DNA of 64,000 bases from Agromyces lapidis (lineage in GTDB: Bacteria; Actinomycetota; Actinomycetes; Actinomycetales; Microbacteriaceae): the NCBI RefSeq assembly GCF_009749405.1, contig NZ_WBIQ01000005.1, positions 248,001 to 312,000 on the forward strand. Reading direction: 5' to 3'. Made by a program: the position numbers and the translations under genes. Positions within the stretch are counted from its first letter, which is position 1. Every line of letters starts with the position of its first letter. The notes under the pieces are model-generated. The model ran no database searches, was not told the origin of the DNA, and was given only the letters and a program-made list of their open reading frames with translations. Below are positions 9,238 to 17,271 of the stretch, in pieces.

Positions 9238-10616
9238 CTTCGCTGCCTCCCCAGCCGCTCAGCCCCCTCGACGGCCGGTACCGTTCGGCGGTCGGCGAGC
9301 TCGGCGAGCACCTCTCCGAGGCGGGCCTCAACCGGGCGCGCGTGCACGTCGAGGTCGAGTGGCTCATCGCCCAGACCGACCGCGGCTTCTTCGGCTCCGC
9401 CCCGCTCTCGGAGCACCAGAAGGCGAGCCTGCGCCAGGTCGTCGCCGACTTCGGCCAGCCCGACATCGACGAGCTCGCGACCCTCGAGGCGACGACGCGT
9501 CACGACGTCAAGGCCGTCGAGTACTACGTGCGCCGTCGCCTCTCCGACCTCGGTCTCGACGCGATCGCCGAGCTCACCCACTTCGCCTGCACGAGTGAAG
9601 ACATCAACAACCTCTCGTACGCCGTCACCGTGCGCGACGCCGTGCAGCAGGTCTGGCTGCCGAAGTACCGCGCCGTCATCGCGACGCTGCAGGCGCTCGC
9701 CATCGAGCACCGGGATGCCGCGATGCTCAGCCGCACGCACGGCCAGCCCGCGACCCCGTCGACCATGGGCAAGGAGCTCGCGGTCTTCGTGCACCGCCTG
9801 GGCCGCATCGCGGCGCAGGTCGAGGCGACCGAGTACCTCGGCAAGTTCTCGGGCGCCACCGGCACCTTCTCGGCCCACGTCGTCGCAGCACCGGATGTCT
9901 CGTGGCCGACCGTGTCGCAGGAGTTCGTCGAGTCGCTCGGCCTCACCTGGAACCCGCTCACCACGCAGATCGAGTCGCACGACTGGCAGGCCGAGCTGTA
10001 CGGTCGCGTGTCGCATGCCAACCGCGTGCTGCACAACCTCGCGACCGACATCTGGACCTACATCTCGCTCGGCTACTTCCGCCAGATCCCGGCCGCCGGC
10101 GCGACCGGTTCGTCGACGATGCCGCACAAGGTGAACCCGATCCGCTTCGAGAACGCCGAGGCGAACCTCGAGCTGAGCTCGGCCGTGCTCGACTCGCTCG
10201 CGGCGACGCTCGTCACCTCGCGCCTGCAGCGCGACCTCACCGACTCGTCGGCCCAGCGCAACATCGGCGTCGGCTTCGGCCATTCGATGCTCGCGCTCGA
10301 CAACATCCAGCGCGGCCTCGGCGAGATCGACCTCGATCGGGCGCTGCTGCTCGCCGACCTCGACGGCAACTGGGAGGTGCTCGGCGAGGCGATCCAGACG
10401 GTGATCCGCGCCGAGGTCGTCGCCGGCCGCTCGACGATCGCCGACCCCTACGCGCTGCTCAAGGAGCTCACCCGCGGCAAGCGGGTCGGGGCCGCCGACC
10501 TGGCCGAGTTCGTGTCGTCGCTCGAGATCGGCGACGAGGCCAAGGCGCGCCTGCTGGCGCTCACCCCGGCGTCGTACGTCGGCATCGCCGACGAGCTCGT
10601 CGACCGGCTGCCGTAG
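9234..10616 (+). CDS. purB: Adenylosuccinate lyase
   Basis: PurB acts twice in purine synthesis, cleaving SAICAR and adenylosuccinate to release fumarate. The 460-aa protein has the N-terminal PLSPLDGRYRSAV, TSEDINNLSYA, the catalytic-His region SRTHGQPATPSTMGKE and the superfamily signature SSTMPHKVNPIRFENAEAN. It shares a four-base overlap with the phosphatase gene. A 69-bp symmetric element follows 31 bp after its stop. Confidence 0.95.
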   Translation: MTSLPPQPLSPLDGRYRSAVGELGEHLSEAGLNRARVHVEVEWLIAQTDRGFFGSAPLSEHQKASLRQVVADFGQPDIDELATLEATTRHDVKAVEYYVRRRLSDLGLDAIAELTHFACTSEDINNLSYAVTVRDAVQQVWLPKYRAVIATLQALAIEHRDAAMLSRTHGQPATPSTMGKELAVFVHRLGRIAAQVEATEYLGKFSGATGTFSAHVVAAPDVSWPTVSQEFVESLGLTWNPLTTQIESHDWQAELYGRVSHANRVLHNLATDIWTYISLGYFRQIPAAGATGSSTMPHKVNPIRFENAEANLELSSAVLDSLAATLVTSRLQRDLTDSSAQRNIGVGFGHSMLALDNIQRGLGEIDLDRALLLADLDGNWEVLGEAIQTVIRAEVVAGRSTIADPYALLKELTRGKRVGAADLAEFVSSLEIGDEAKARLLALTPASYVGIADELVDRLP

Positions 10617-10647
10617 TAGCCCGCCGAGGGGACCGCACCCGCACCGT

Positions 10648-10716
10648 TTCAGGAGAACGCACGCTGTTCAGGACGATCTTGCCGAGATCGTCCTGAACAG
10701 CGGCCCGAGTCCTGAA
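10648..10716. promoter_or_regulatory. Four-site symmetric element 1, upstream of the Lrp-type regulator
   Basis: Perfect two-fold arrangement: TTCAGGA (10648-10654), 12 bp, TTCAGGA (10667-10673), 17 bp, TCCTGAA (10691-10697), 12 bp, TCCTGAA (10710-10716), centred on 10682. The inner 17-bp arms (10663-10679 and 10685-10701) are fully complementary. The last site overlaps where a -35 would lie for a -10 TACGCT (10731-10736), which sits six bases before the GTG start of the next gene. This suggests autoregulation and a leaderless transcript. The inner hairpin could also terminate purB transcription. Confidence 0.65.
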
Positions 10717-10742
10717 CGAGTGTCGTCCGGTACGCTGACGGG

Positions 10743-11249
10743 GTGGATGCCGGGCGCCAGTCGAGGGACTCCCTCCTCGACGATGTCGATCGGGAGATCA
10801 TCGACCAGCTCCGGGTCGACGGCCGCCGCTCGTTCTCCGAGATCGGGCGCCGTATCGGCTACTCCGAGCCGACGGTGCGCCAGCGCTACAATCGGCTCGT
10901 CTCGCTCGGTGTGATCTACGTCGCCGGCATGTATGACGAGACGAAGATCGGCGGCATCGCAGCGCACGTCGGTATCCGGGTGTCCGAAGTGCCGGTCGCG
11001 AAGGTCGCCGAGCAGCTCGCCGAGCACCCCCAGATCAAGTACGTCGCGTGCACCCTCGGGTACTACGACATCATCCTCGACATCGCGGCACCCGATGCCC
11101 AGGCCCTCGGAAAGATCGTGCTGCAGGACCTGCGCCGAATCCGCGGCATCTCCGACCTCGAGACGCTCACCGTGCTCGAGGTCATGAAGGACACCTATCT
11201 CTGGCAGGGATTCCGCGAACCGTCGCCGCTCTCGCGCCCGGCCGAGTGA
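10743..11249 (+). CDS. Lrp/AsnC-family transcriptional regulator
   Basis: The 168-aa protein has an N-terminal winged helix (VDREIIDQLRVDGRRSFSEI, then RIGYSEPTVRQRYNRL as the recognition region) and a C-terminal effector/oligomerisation domain with HPQIKYVACTLGYYDI. Lrp-type proteins form octamers that bind several half-sites and sense small molecules, often amino acids. The GTG start lies six bases after a -10-like TACGCT, so the message may be leaderless. The four-site element upstream is the natural candidate operator. It ends directly against the next, converging regulator gene. Confidence 0.88.
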   Translation: MDAGRQSRDSLLDDVDREIIDQLRVDGRRSFSEIGRRIGYSEPTVRQRYNRLVSLGVIYVAGMYDETKIGGIAAHVGIRVSEVPVAKVAEQLAEHPQIKYVACTLGYYDIILDIAAPDAQALGKIVLQDLRRIRGISDLETLTVLEVMKDTYLWQGFREPSPLSRPAE

Positions 11250-11726
11250 TCAGCGGTTCGGGTCGCTGACGATCTGGCCGCGCGCGTCCCGGAGGCCGCC
11301 ACCGCTGTAGTCCTTCGCGAGCGAGGTCACGATGATCGGCTGGATCGATGCGACCCCCGGCTGCCTGCGGACCTCGTCGAGCAGCGCGATGAGCTGCGGC
11401 TGGTCTCGACAGGTCGCCTCGAGGTAGAGGTCGTGCGAACCTGCGACGAGCGCGACGTGGTTGATCTGGTTGATCCCGACGAGTCCGTCGGCGACCGCGC
11501 GCGGCGTGAGGTTACGCACGCGGAGCAGCAGGCGCACGACCTGGTGGCCGAGCAGCAGCGCGTTGCAGAGGGCGACGATCATGACGACGTCGTCGTCCTG
11601 CAGCTTCGCGACACGGGCTCGCACCGTCGACTGCGAGACGCCGAGTTCCTCGGCGAGCGATGCGAAGGGGCGGCGGCCATCGCGCGCGAGCAGTTCGATG
11701 AGCTTGCGATCGAGTTCGTCAATCAT
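11250..11726 (-). CDS. Second Lrp/AsnC-family regulator
   Basis: This 158-aa protein begins MIDELDRKLIELLARDGRR and has the helix-turn-helix ELGVSQSTVRARVAKLQ followed by an effector domain. It is clearly a diverged relative of the regulator at 10743-11249, to which it is convergent with no spacer. It is in line with the catabolic genes on the same strand and 71 bp downstream of the BKACE gene, so it could be the last gene of that transcript. The effector is unknown. Confidence 0.88.
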   Translation of the reverse strand: MIDELDRKLIELLARDGRRPFASLAEELGVSQSTVRARVAKLQDDDVVMIVALCNALLLGHQVVRLLLRVRNLTPRAVADGLVGINQINHVALVAGSHDLYLEATCRDQPQLIALLDEVRRQPGVASIQPIIVTSLAKDYSGGGLRDARGQIVSDPNR

Positions 11727-11797
11727 TGCGCCAGTCGCCTCCCTCGAACCGAGGGTATCGCCTCTCGGGACTGACGACTCCGGCGACCCCGAATGCC

Positions 11798-12535
11798 TCA
11801 CACGAGGGTGCGGGCGCGTTCGAGTTCTCGTACCGCGCTGACGAGTTCGGCGTTGTCGACCGGCATTCGGCCATCGGGCAGCAGCACGCCGTCCTCGAAG
11901 CCGATGCGGGTCTCGCAACCATCGGCGATGGCCGCCTCGACGACCGGCCAGACCGTGGCGTCGTAGCCGTGGTAGAGGATCGGGGCGGTGACGCCCGCCC
12001 CGCGCACGGCCGCGGAGATCTCGCGGCACTGGGCGACGGCCTCGACCGGGTCCTCCGTCTCGGGTTCGATGAGGATGCGCACATTACGGTGCAGCGTCGG
12101 GGAAGCGAGCAGCGCCGGGACATCCGCCATCGACCACACCGCCGACTCGAGCACCATGCCGCGTTCGAGTACGAGCTCGGCCGCTTCGGCCGCTCCCTCC
12201 TCGCAGAATGCCACCGACGCGAAGTCGGGCAGCGCGTCGGCGGGCCAGGCGGCGACGTGCGCCATCCGCTGGGCGTGCGACTCGACCGTCCAGAGGCCCG
12301 TCGTCGTGCCGATCACGATCGACGCGTCGGCCGCGCGCATCGCGCTCACCCATGCGCCGACTGCGTCGGGATGGATCGTCTGCGCACCTTCGGCGGTGAG
12401 CACGTGCGCGTGCACGACGTCGGCCCCCGCGGCGATCGCGGCGCGACTGGCCTCGACGATCTGCTCGGTGGTGCGCGGCACAGCGGGGTGTTCGGAGAGC
12501 GGTCGCCCGCCGTTGATCGCGGCTTTGAGAAGCAT
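11798..12535 (-). CDS. BKACE-family beta-keto acid cleavage enzyme (DUF849)
   Basis: The 245-aa protein resembles the 3-keto-5-aminohexanoate cleavage family. It has LKAAINGGRP at the start, a conserved AGADVVHAHV that would carry metal-binding His residues, and a TIM-barrel pattern. The family condenses a beta-keto acid with acetyl-CoA to give acetoacetate and a new acyl-CoA, with Zn as cofactor. At 245 aa it is shorter than the usual 270-310. The ATG at 12535 follows GAAAGG. The neighbours (RraA-like, nitrilase, importer) suggest degradation of an imported nitrogenous compound, but the substrate is not evident. Confidence 0.72.
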   Translation of the reverse strand: MLLKAAINGGRPLSEHPAVPRTTEQIVEASRAAIAAGADVVHAHVLTAEGAQTIHPDAVGAWVSAMRAADASIVIGTTTGLWTVESHAQRMAHVAAWPADALPDFASVAFCEEGAAEAAELVLERGMVLESAVWSMADVPALLASPTLHRNVRILIEPETEDPVEAVAQCREISAAVRGAGVTAPILYHGYDATVWPVVEAAIADGCETRIGFEDGVLLPDGRMPVDNAELVSAVRELERARTLV

Positions 12536-12653
12536 TTCGAAGGGCCTTTCGCGGATGAACAAGGTGGAACGGGGTGAAGCTGATGCTGATGCGATGGCGC
12601 GACGGATCACCGCCGGCGAGGGTTCTCGCCGATCGGAGGTGTGCGCCGCGGGG

Positions 12654-13340
12654 TTACTGCGGAGTCGTGCTCGTTACGAGGGTCGCCACGATGTCGCTCG
12701 CGCCGGTCAGGCTGCCGAGCGGGGCGCCGGCGCGGAGTTCTTCGATCAGCTCGGGCTCCTCCGCGTCGTCCTGCAGCGCGAGGTCGACCAGCCGCTCGAT
12801 GACATCGAGCGCGACCACGAGCACTCCATTGGCGTCGGCGAGCACGACATCCCCGGGATGCACGACCGCGCCCCCGCACGTGATGGGGATGTTCACGCCG
12901 CCGGCGTCGATCCCATGCAACTTCGTGGTGAGCATGCTCGTGCCCCGCGCGTGCACGGTGAGCCCGAGCCCGTCGATCTCATCGACGTCGGTGACGACGC
13001 CGTCGACGACGGCGCCGGCTGCGCCTCGCGCGACGAGCTGCGCAGCGACGACCTCGCCGAGCGGGGCGTGACGACGGTCGCCGCCCGTGTCGAGCACGAG
13101 CACCTGGCCGGGCTCGATGAGGCCGGCCGCGTGGTGCAGCGCAGTCGAGTCGGTTGCGGTCGTGCGCACGGTGAACGCGGTGCCGATCACGCGACCCCCC
13201 GCTGCGACCACGCGGCGCACCTCGGGGTCGACGAAACCCTCCTCGAGATAGTGGCCGAGAGTGGGGAAGCTCAGTCGCTCGAGCTTCTCGCGGAGCTCGG
13301 CGGGGAGCGGAGCGGGCAGGTCGCCGGTGTTGAAGAACAT
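12654..13340 (-). CDS. RraA-like family protein
   Basis: This 228-aa protein has the RraA fold signature GEVVAAQLVARGAAGAVVDG and a C-terminal PGDVVLADANGVLVV. Members include pyruvate-releasing aldolases (HMG/CHA aldolase type) and the RNase E inhibitor RraA. Aldolases usually have DGxxRD, whose Arg and Asp bind substrate and metal. Here the motif reads DGVVTD, with Thr in place of Arg, so classical aldolase activity is doubtful. It lies between the nitrilase and BKACE genes on the same strand, which points to a metabolic role. Confidence 0.75.
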   Translation of the reverse strand: MFFNTGDLPAPLPAELREKLERLSFPTLGHYLEEGFVDPEVRRVVAAGGRVIGTAFTVRTTATDSTALHHAAGLIEPGQVLVLDTGGDRRHAPLGEVVAAQLVARGAAGAVVDGVVTDVDEIDGLGLTVHARGTSMLTTKLHGIDAGGVNIPITCGGAVVHPGDVVLADANGVLVVALDVIERLVDLALQDDAEEPELIEELRAGAPLGSLTGASDIVATLVTSTTPQ

Positions 13341-13355
13341 TGGTCGCTTCCTCTG

Positions 13356-14156
13356 TCAGTTCACGTGGTACGCGAGGTCGATGCGGCGGTTCTCGAGCGC
13401 CGGCAGCATCCGGCGTGCGGCCGCGGTGCGCTCGGCGTCGAGTTCTGCGAACGCGATCCCCTCGTCATGCGCGTCGAGCCCCGAGACGACGACGCCGAGC
13501 GGATCGATGACGCGGCTCAGTCCCGCCGAGTCGGGGCCGACAGTCGCCGAGGCGAGGAACCAGCTCACGTTCTCGATCGCTCGGGCCCGCGTGAGCACCG
13601 ACCAGTGCTCCTCCTTGCCCTTGCCCGATACCCAGGCGGCCGACAATGCGATCGCATCGACGCCGCGATCGGCGAGGCTGCGGAACAGCTCGGGGAACCG
13701 GACGTCGTAGCAGTTCGCGATTCCGATCCGCCAACCCTCGACCTCGATGATCGGCGGCAGCACGTCGCCCCGCGTCACGTACGCCGATTCCCGGTAGGCG
13801 AACGCGTCGTAGGTATGGATCTTGTGGTATCTCGCGAGTTCACCGCCGTCGGGGCCGACCGCGAGGATCGTGTTGAACGGGGTGCCCGCAGGGTTCGGCT
13901 CGTAGCCGGCCGCGATGATCGTCAGGCCGTGTTCGCGGGCGAGCTCGCGCACGAGCTCCTCGAATCGCGGCCAGATCGAGGGCAGCAGCTCGGGGAAGTC
14001 GGGCTTGTTCTCGTCGTCGGCGAGCAGCATCGCCTCTTCGGGGAAGACGACGAGTCGGGCACCCCCCGCAGCCGCCTCGGCCGTGTAGCTGCTGATGGTG
14101 GCGAAGTTCGCCTCGGGCTCGATGCCCGGGGAGGTCTGGACGACGGCTACGCGCAT
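13356..14156 (-). CDS. Nitrilase-superfamily carbon-nitrogen hydrolase
   Basis: The 266-aa enzyme has the full Glu-Lys-Cys triad: E40 in VVFPEEA, K112 in YHKIHTYD and C149 in IANCYDVRFPELFR. Proteins of this group hydrolyse amides or carbamoyl groups; nitrile hydrolysis is rarer. An ATG at 14156 follows GAGGAG six bases upstream. It sits 15 bp from the RraA-like gene and 51 bp from the ABC ATPase gene, so it is probably co-transcribed with both. An amidase acting on the imported compound is inferred. Confidence 0.85.
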   Translation of the reverse strand: MRVAVVQTSPGIEPEANFATISSYTAEAAAGGARLVVFPEEAMLLADDENKPDFPELLPSIWPRFEELVRELAREHGLTIIAAGYEPNPAGTPFNTILAVGPDGGELARYHKIHTYDAFAYRESAYVTRGDVLPPIIEVEGWRIGIANCYDVRFPELFRSLADRGVDAIALSAAWVSGKGKEEHWSVLTRARAIENVSWFLASATVGPDSAGLSRVIDPLGVVVSGLDAHDEGIAFAELDAERTAAARRMLPALENRRIDLAYHVN

Positions 14157-14170
14157 GCGAGGCTCCTCGA

Positions 14171-14188
14171 TTCTGGTTCTGGTTCTGG
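14171..14188. repeat. Hexanucleotide tandem tract (TTCTGG x3)
   Basis: Three perfect TTCTGG copies followed by a partial TTCGG lie in the 51-bp spacer between the ABC ATPase stop and the nitrilase ribosome site. Such tracts can vary in length by slippage and could alter the spacing of the two cistrons. Confidence 0.6.
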
Positions 14189-14207
14189 TTCGGTCGGTAC
14201 GGGGGTG

Positions 14208-15314
14208 TCAGCGGATCACGATCCGGGCGTCCTGCGGGCGCCACGAGAGCCGAAGAGTGTCGCCCATCGACAGCCCGGGCAGGTCGCGCTCCTTCGCAAG
14301 GCTCGAGAGGGACGCCTTCACGGTCAGCCCTCCGACGAGGAGGTGCAAGTGCCACTCCTCGCCGAGGAAGGTCAGGGTCTCGACGACACCCGCGATGCCC
14401 GCCGCCCCCGGGGCGTCCGGCCGCACCTCGATCCGCTCGGGGCGCACGAGCAGGGTGCCGGGGCGCTCGGAGGTGACCGTCTCGCCGAGCACGCCGCGCA
14501 CGGTGCCCGCTCCATCGACGACGACCTCGACCTCATCACCGGCGGCCCCTTCGGGCACGGTGGTGTCGAGCAGGTTGCAGCTGCCGATGAAGCCCGCGAC
14601 GAATCGTGTCTCGGGACGGTTGTAGATGTCCTCCGGTCCTGCAACCTGCTGCACGACGCCCTCCGACATCACCGCGATGCGGTCCGACATCGTCAGCGCC
14701 TCCTCCTGGTCGTGCGTCACGTAGATGAAGGTGATCCCGACTTCGCGCTGCATGCGCTTGAGTTCGTACTGCATCTCCTTGCGCAACTGCTGGTCGAGCG
14801 CACCGAGCGGTTCGTCGAGCAGCACGACCTTCGGGCGCGACACGACCGCACGGGCGAGCGCGACCCGCTGCCGCTGCCCGCCCGAGAGCTGGTCGGGCTT
14901 GCGGTCACCGAGGTGTCCGAGTCGCACGAGCTCGAGCGCCTCCCGGGTTCGGCGGTTCGCCTCATCCTTGGCGACCCGCCGAACCCGGAGCTCGAAGGCG
15001 ACGTTCTCGAACACCGTGAGGTGGGGAAACAGCGCGTAGCTCTGGAACAGCATGTTGAGATCACGGTTGCGCGTGGGGACTGCCGTGACATCCGCGCCGC
15101 CGAGCAGGACGCGCCCGGAACTCGGCGCCTCGAAACCGGTGATCATCCGCATCAGCGTGGTCTTGCCGCAGCCCGACGGGCCGAGGATCGAGAAGAACTC
15201 GTTGTCCCCGATGGTCAGGTCGAGCGGCTGCACCGCGAGATGGCCGGCGAACTCCTTCGAGAGGCCCTGGATCTCGACCGCCGGGGCGATGGTCGACGTG
15301 GTCTGCGTGTTCAT
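14208..15314 (-). CDS. Polyamine-type ABC importer, ATP-binding protein (PotA-like)
   Basis: The 368-aa ATPase energises uptake at the inner face of the membrane. It shows Walker A GPSGCGKTT (about 45-53), Q-loop FQSYALFPHLTVFENV, signature LSGGQRQRVALARA, Walker B VVLLDEPLGALD, the switch His in YVTHDQEEAL and a C-terminal TOBE-like regulatory domain. That arrangement fits the PotA/spermidine-putrescine group. It follows the binding-protein gene by 56 bp in a potB-potC-potD-potA order. Confidence 0.9.
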   Translation of the reverse strand: MNTQTTSTIAPAVEIQGLSKEFAGHLAVQPLDLTIGDNEFFSILGPSGCGKTTLMRMITGFEAPSSGRVLLGGADVTAVPTRNRDLNMLFQSYALFPHLTVFENVAFELRVRRVAKDEANRRTREALELVRLGHLGDRKPDQLSGGQRQRVALARAVVSRPKVVLLDEPLGALDQQLRKEMQYELKRMQREVGITFIYVTHDQEEALTMSDRIAVMSEGVVQQVAGPEDIYNRPETRFVAGFIGSCNLLDTTVPEGAAGDEVEVVVDGAGTVRGVLGETVTSERPGTLLVRPERIEVRPDAPGAAGIAGVVETLTFLGEEWHLHLLVGGLTVKASLSSLAKERDLPGLSMGDTLRLSWRPQDARIVIR

Positions 15315-15370
15315 GATCCCAATCGCTGTTCGCTGGAACTGAGGTGCTCGGAGCCGGCCGGAGCCCGGCC

Positions 15371-16432
15371 TCAGGAGGCCTTCACCCGGGTCCAGCCGTC
15401 CTGGTAGAACTTCATCGCCGCTCCGGGGTCGACGATGAAATCGGCGTTCTCGACCTGCTCGTCCGAGGCGTACACCGCGGCGTTGCTCAGCAGGCCCTGG
15501 TCGGAGACGTGCTCCGCGGCGGCGGCGTTCGCACTCGCGAGGCCGCCGTCGTTCGTCGCCATCGCGGCGATCTCGGGACGCAGCAGGAAGTTGATGAACT
15601 CGTACGCCGCATCCTGGTGCGGCGCGCCCTTCGCGATCGACAGGCCGTCCACCCAAAGGCTGCCGCCCTCTTCGGGGAGCACGTAGTGCACGTCGGGGTT
15701 CTGCTCGACGATCTTCGCGGTGCTGGTGCCGCCCCACGCCTCCGAGATGCAGACATCGCCGCTCGCGACGAGCTCGCCGTAGTTCGTGGAGTTGTAACCC
15801 GCAAGGATCGACTTCTGCTCGATGAGCGACTCGGTCGCCGCTTCGATCTCCGCCTCGTCGGTGCTGTCGGCGTCGTAGCCGTTGACCTGCAGGCCGGCGA
15901 TGTACGCGGCGAGCATGTTGTCGAGCATGTTCACCTTGCCCTTCCACTTCTCGTCGAAGAGCGAGTCCCAGCTCGTGATCTCCTCACCGCCCGTGCAGGC
16001 CGAGTTGTAGAGGATGCCGGTCGTGCCCCACACCCACGGCACCGAGTATTCGAGGCCCGGGTCGTAGCTCGGGTCGGCGAACTTCGGGGCGAGGTTCTCG
16101 ATGCCCTCGATCTTCGACTTGTCGAGCGGCTCGATGAGTTCCTGGCCGACGAGCTGCTGCACGGCGTACTGGCTCGGTTCGACGATGTCGTAGCCCGAGT
16201 TGCCGGCGGCGAGCTTCGAGATCATGGTCTCGTTGCTGTCGAAGTTGTCGACGTTGACCTTGATGCCGGTCTCCTCGGTGAAGGCGTCGAACACCGTCTG
16301 GGGGATCTCGTCGGCCCACGCGTAGACGTTGAGCTCTGTCGATGTGCCATCGCCCGATCCGCCGGCGCTGCACGAGGTCAGGGCGAGTGCGGCGACGATG
16401 CCGACGGCCGCTGCCGTGGTGATCTTCTTCAT
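15371..16432 (-). CDS. ABC importer substrate-binding lipoprotein (PotD-like)
   Basis: This 353-aa protein begins with a lipoprotein signal (MKKITT, hydrophobic core, LTSC with Cys21 as the lipidated residue). The mature part resembles spermidine/putrescine-binding PotD: LNVYAWADEIPQTVFDAFTE, YDIVEPSQYAVQQLV and VPWVWGTTGILYN. It would capture the ligand outside the membrane. The ATG at 16432 follows AAAGGAA. Polyamines or other small amines are plausible ligands; specificity cannot be read from the sequence. Confidence 0.88.
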   Translation of the reverse strand: MKKITTAAAVGIVAALALTSCSAGGSGDGTSTELNVYAWADEIPQTVFDAFTEETGIKVNVDNFDSNETMISKLAAGNSGYDIVEPSQYAVQQLVGQELIEPLDKSKIEGIENLAPKFADPSYDPGLEYSVPWVWGTTGILYNSACTGGEEITSWDSLFDEKWKGKVNMLDNMLAAYIAGLQVNGYDADSTDEAEIEAATESLIEQKSILAGYNSTNYGELVASGDVCISEAWGGTSTAKIVEQNPDVHYVLPEEGGSLWVDGLSIAKGAPHQDAAYEFINFLLRPEIAAMATNDGGLASANAAAAEHVSDQGLLSNAAVYASDEQVENADFIVDPGAAMKFYQDGWTRVKAS

Positions 16433-16482
16433 TGCAGGGGGTTCCTTTCGGTGGGGGAGTGCAGGAAGGTCGCGGGTCGCGC

Positions 16483-17271
16483 TCACGAGCGCGATTCGAC
16501 GAGGATGCGCCGCATCTGCGACACCCCGACGAGCAGCACGATGACGAGCGTCAGCAGGATGAGCAGGGCGCCGAGGGCGTTGATGCTCGGCGTGAGCCCG
16601 GTCTTCAGGCTCGAGTAGATCTTGAGCGGCAGAGTCGTCGACCCCACGCCGCTGAGGAAGGTCGACATGACGATGTTGCTGAACGAGGTGGTGAAGCTCA
16701 GCAGCCAGGCGGCCACGACCGCGGGGCGCAGCAACGGGAAGTACACCCGCGTGAAGGTCTGCCAGGGCGTGCAGCCCAGGTCGGTGGCCGCCTCGGGCAG
16801 GCTCGGGTCGAGCATCGCCGCAGAGCTCATGAGCACGAGGGTCGCGAGCGGGAGCGAGACGATCAGGTGCCCGAGCACGAGGGTGAGGATGCCGAGGGGG
16901 ATCTTCGTCGCGCTGAAGACACTCAGCATCGCGACACCGAGCACGATCTCGGGCACGATCAGTGGAAGCGCGATCAATGCCAGGAGGCTCGCCCGGCCCC
17001 GCCCCCGGTAGCGGGCGAGACCGAGTGCGAACATGATGCCGATCGCCGTCGCGACGGTCGCGGTGATGACGGCGACGATCGCGCTGGTCTGCAGGGTCTG
17101 CATGAGCGCGGCGTCTTGGAACAGCTCGACGTACCACTGCAGTGTGAGGCCCTCGAAGCGAGTGTTCGTGCCCGCCGCGTTGAACGAGTAGACGATCACC
17201 GCGGCGATCGGAATGTAGAGGAAGACGAAGACGCCCCGGGCGATGCCGTTCACGACGCGATCCACGGTCAC
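16483..17271 (-). CDS. ABC importer permease (PotC-like)
   Basis: The 262-aa permease has about six transmembrane helices. The cytoplasmic coupling motif EAATDLGCTPWQTFTRVYFP matches the EAA loop that contacts the ATPase. The GTG start at 17271 overlaps the stop of the preceding permease gene (GTGA), giving translational coupling. It pairs with the PotB-like subunit to form the membrane channel. Confidence 0.88.
   Translation of the reverse strand: MTVDRVVNGIARGVFVFLYIPIAAVIVYSFNAAGTNTRFEGLTLQWYVELFQDAALMQTLQTSAIVAVITATVATAIGIMFALGLARYRGRGRASLLALIALPLIVPEIVLGVAMLSVFSATKIPLGILTLVLGHLIVSLPLATLVLMSSAAMLDPSLPEAATDLGCTPWQTFTRVYFPLLRPAVVAAWLLSFTTSFSNIVMSTFLSGVGSTTLPLKIYSSLKTGLTPSINALGALLILLTLVIVLLVGVSQMRRILVESRS

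Noticed and set aside
10663-10701. Simple purB terminator
   Set aside because: The stem alone would qualify, but it is the inner part of a larger four-site symmetric element repeated with the same spacing at 18343-18411. A regulatory role is preferred, though termination is not excluded.
11988-15407. A 1139-codon plus-strand open frame across the BKACE-to-importer cluster
   Set aside because: It spans four confidently identified minus-strand genes and their spacers, with no recognisable domain.
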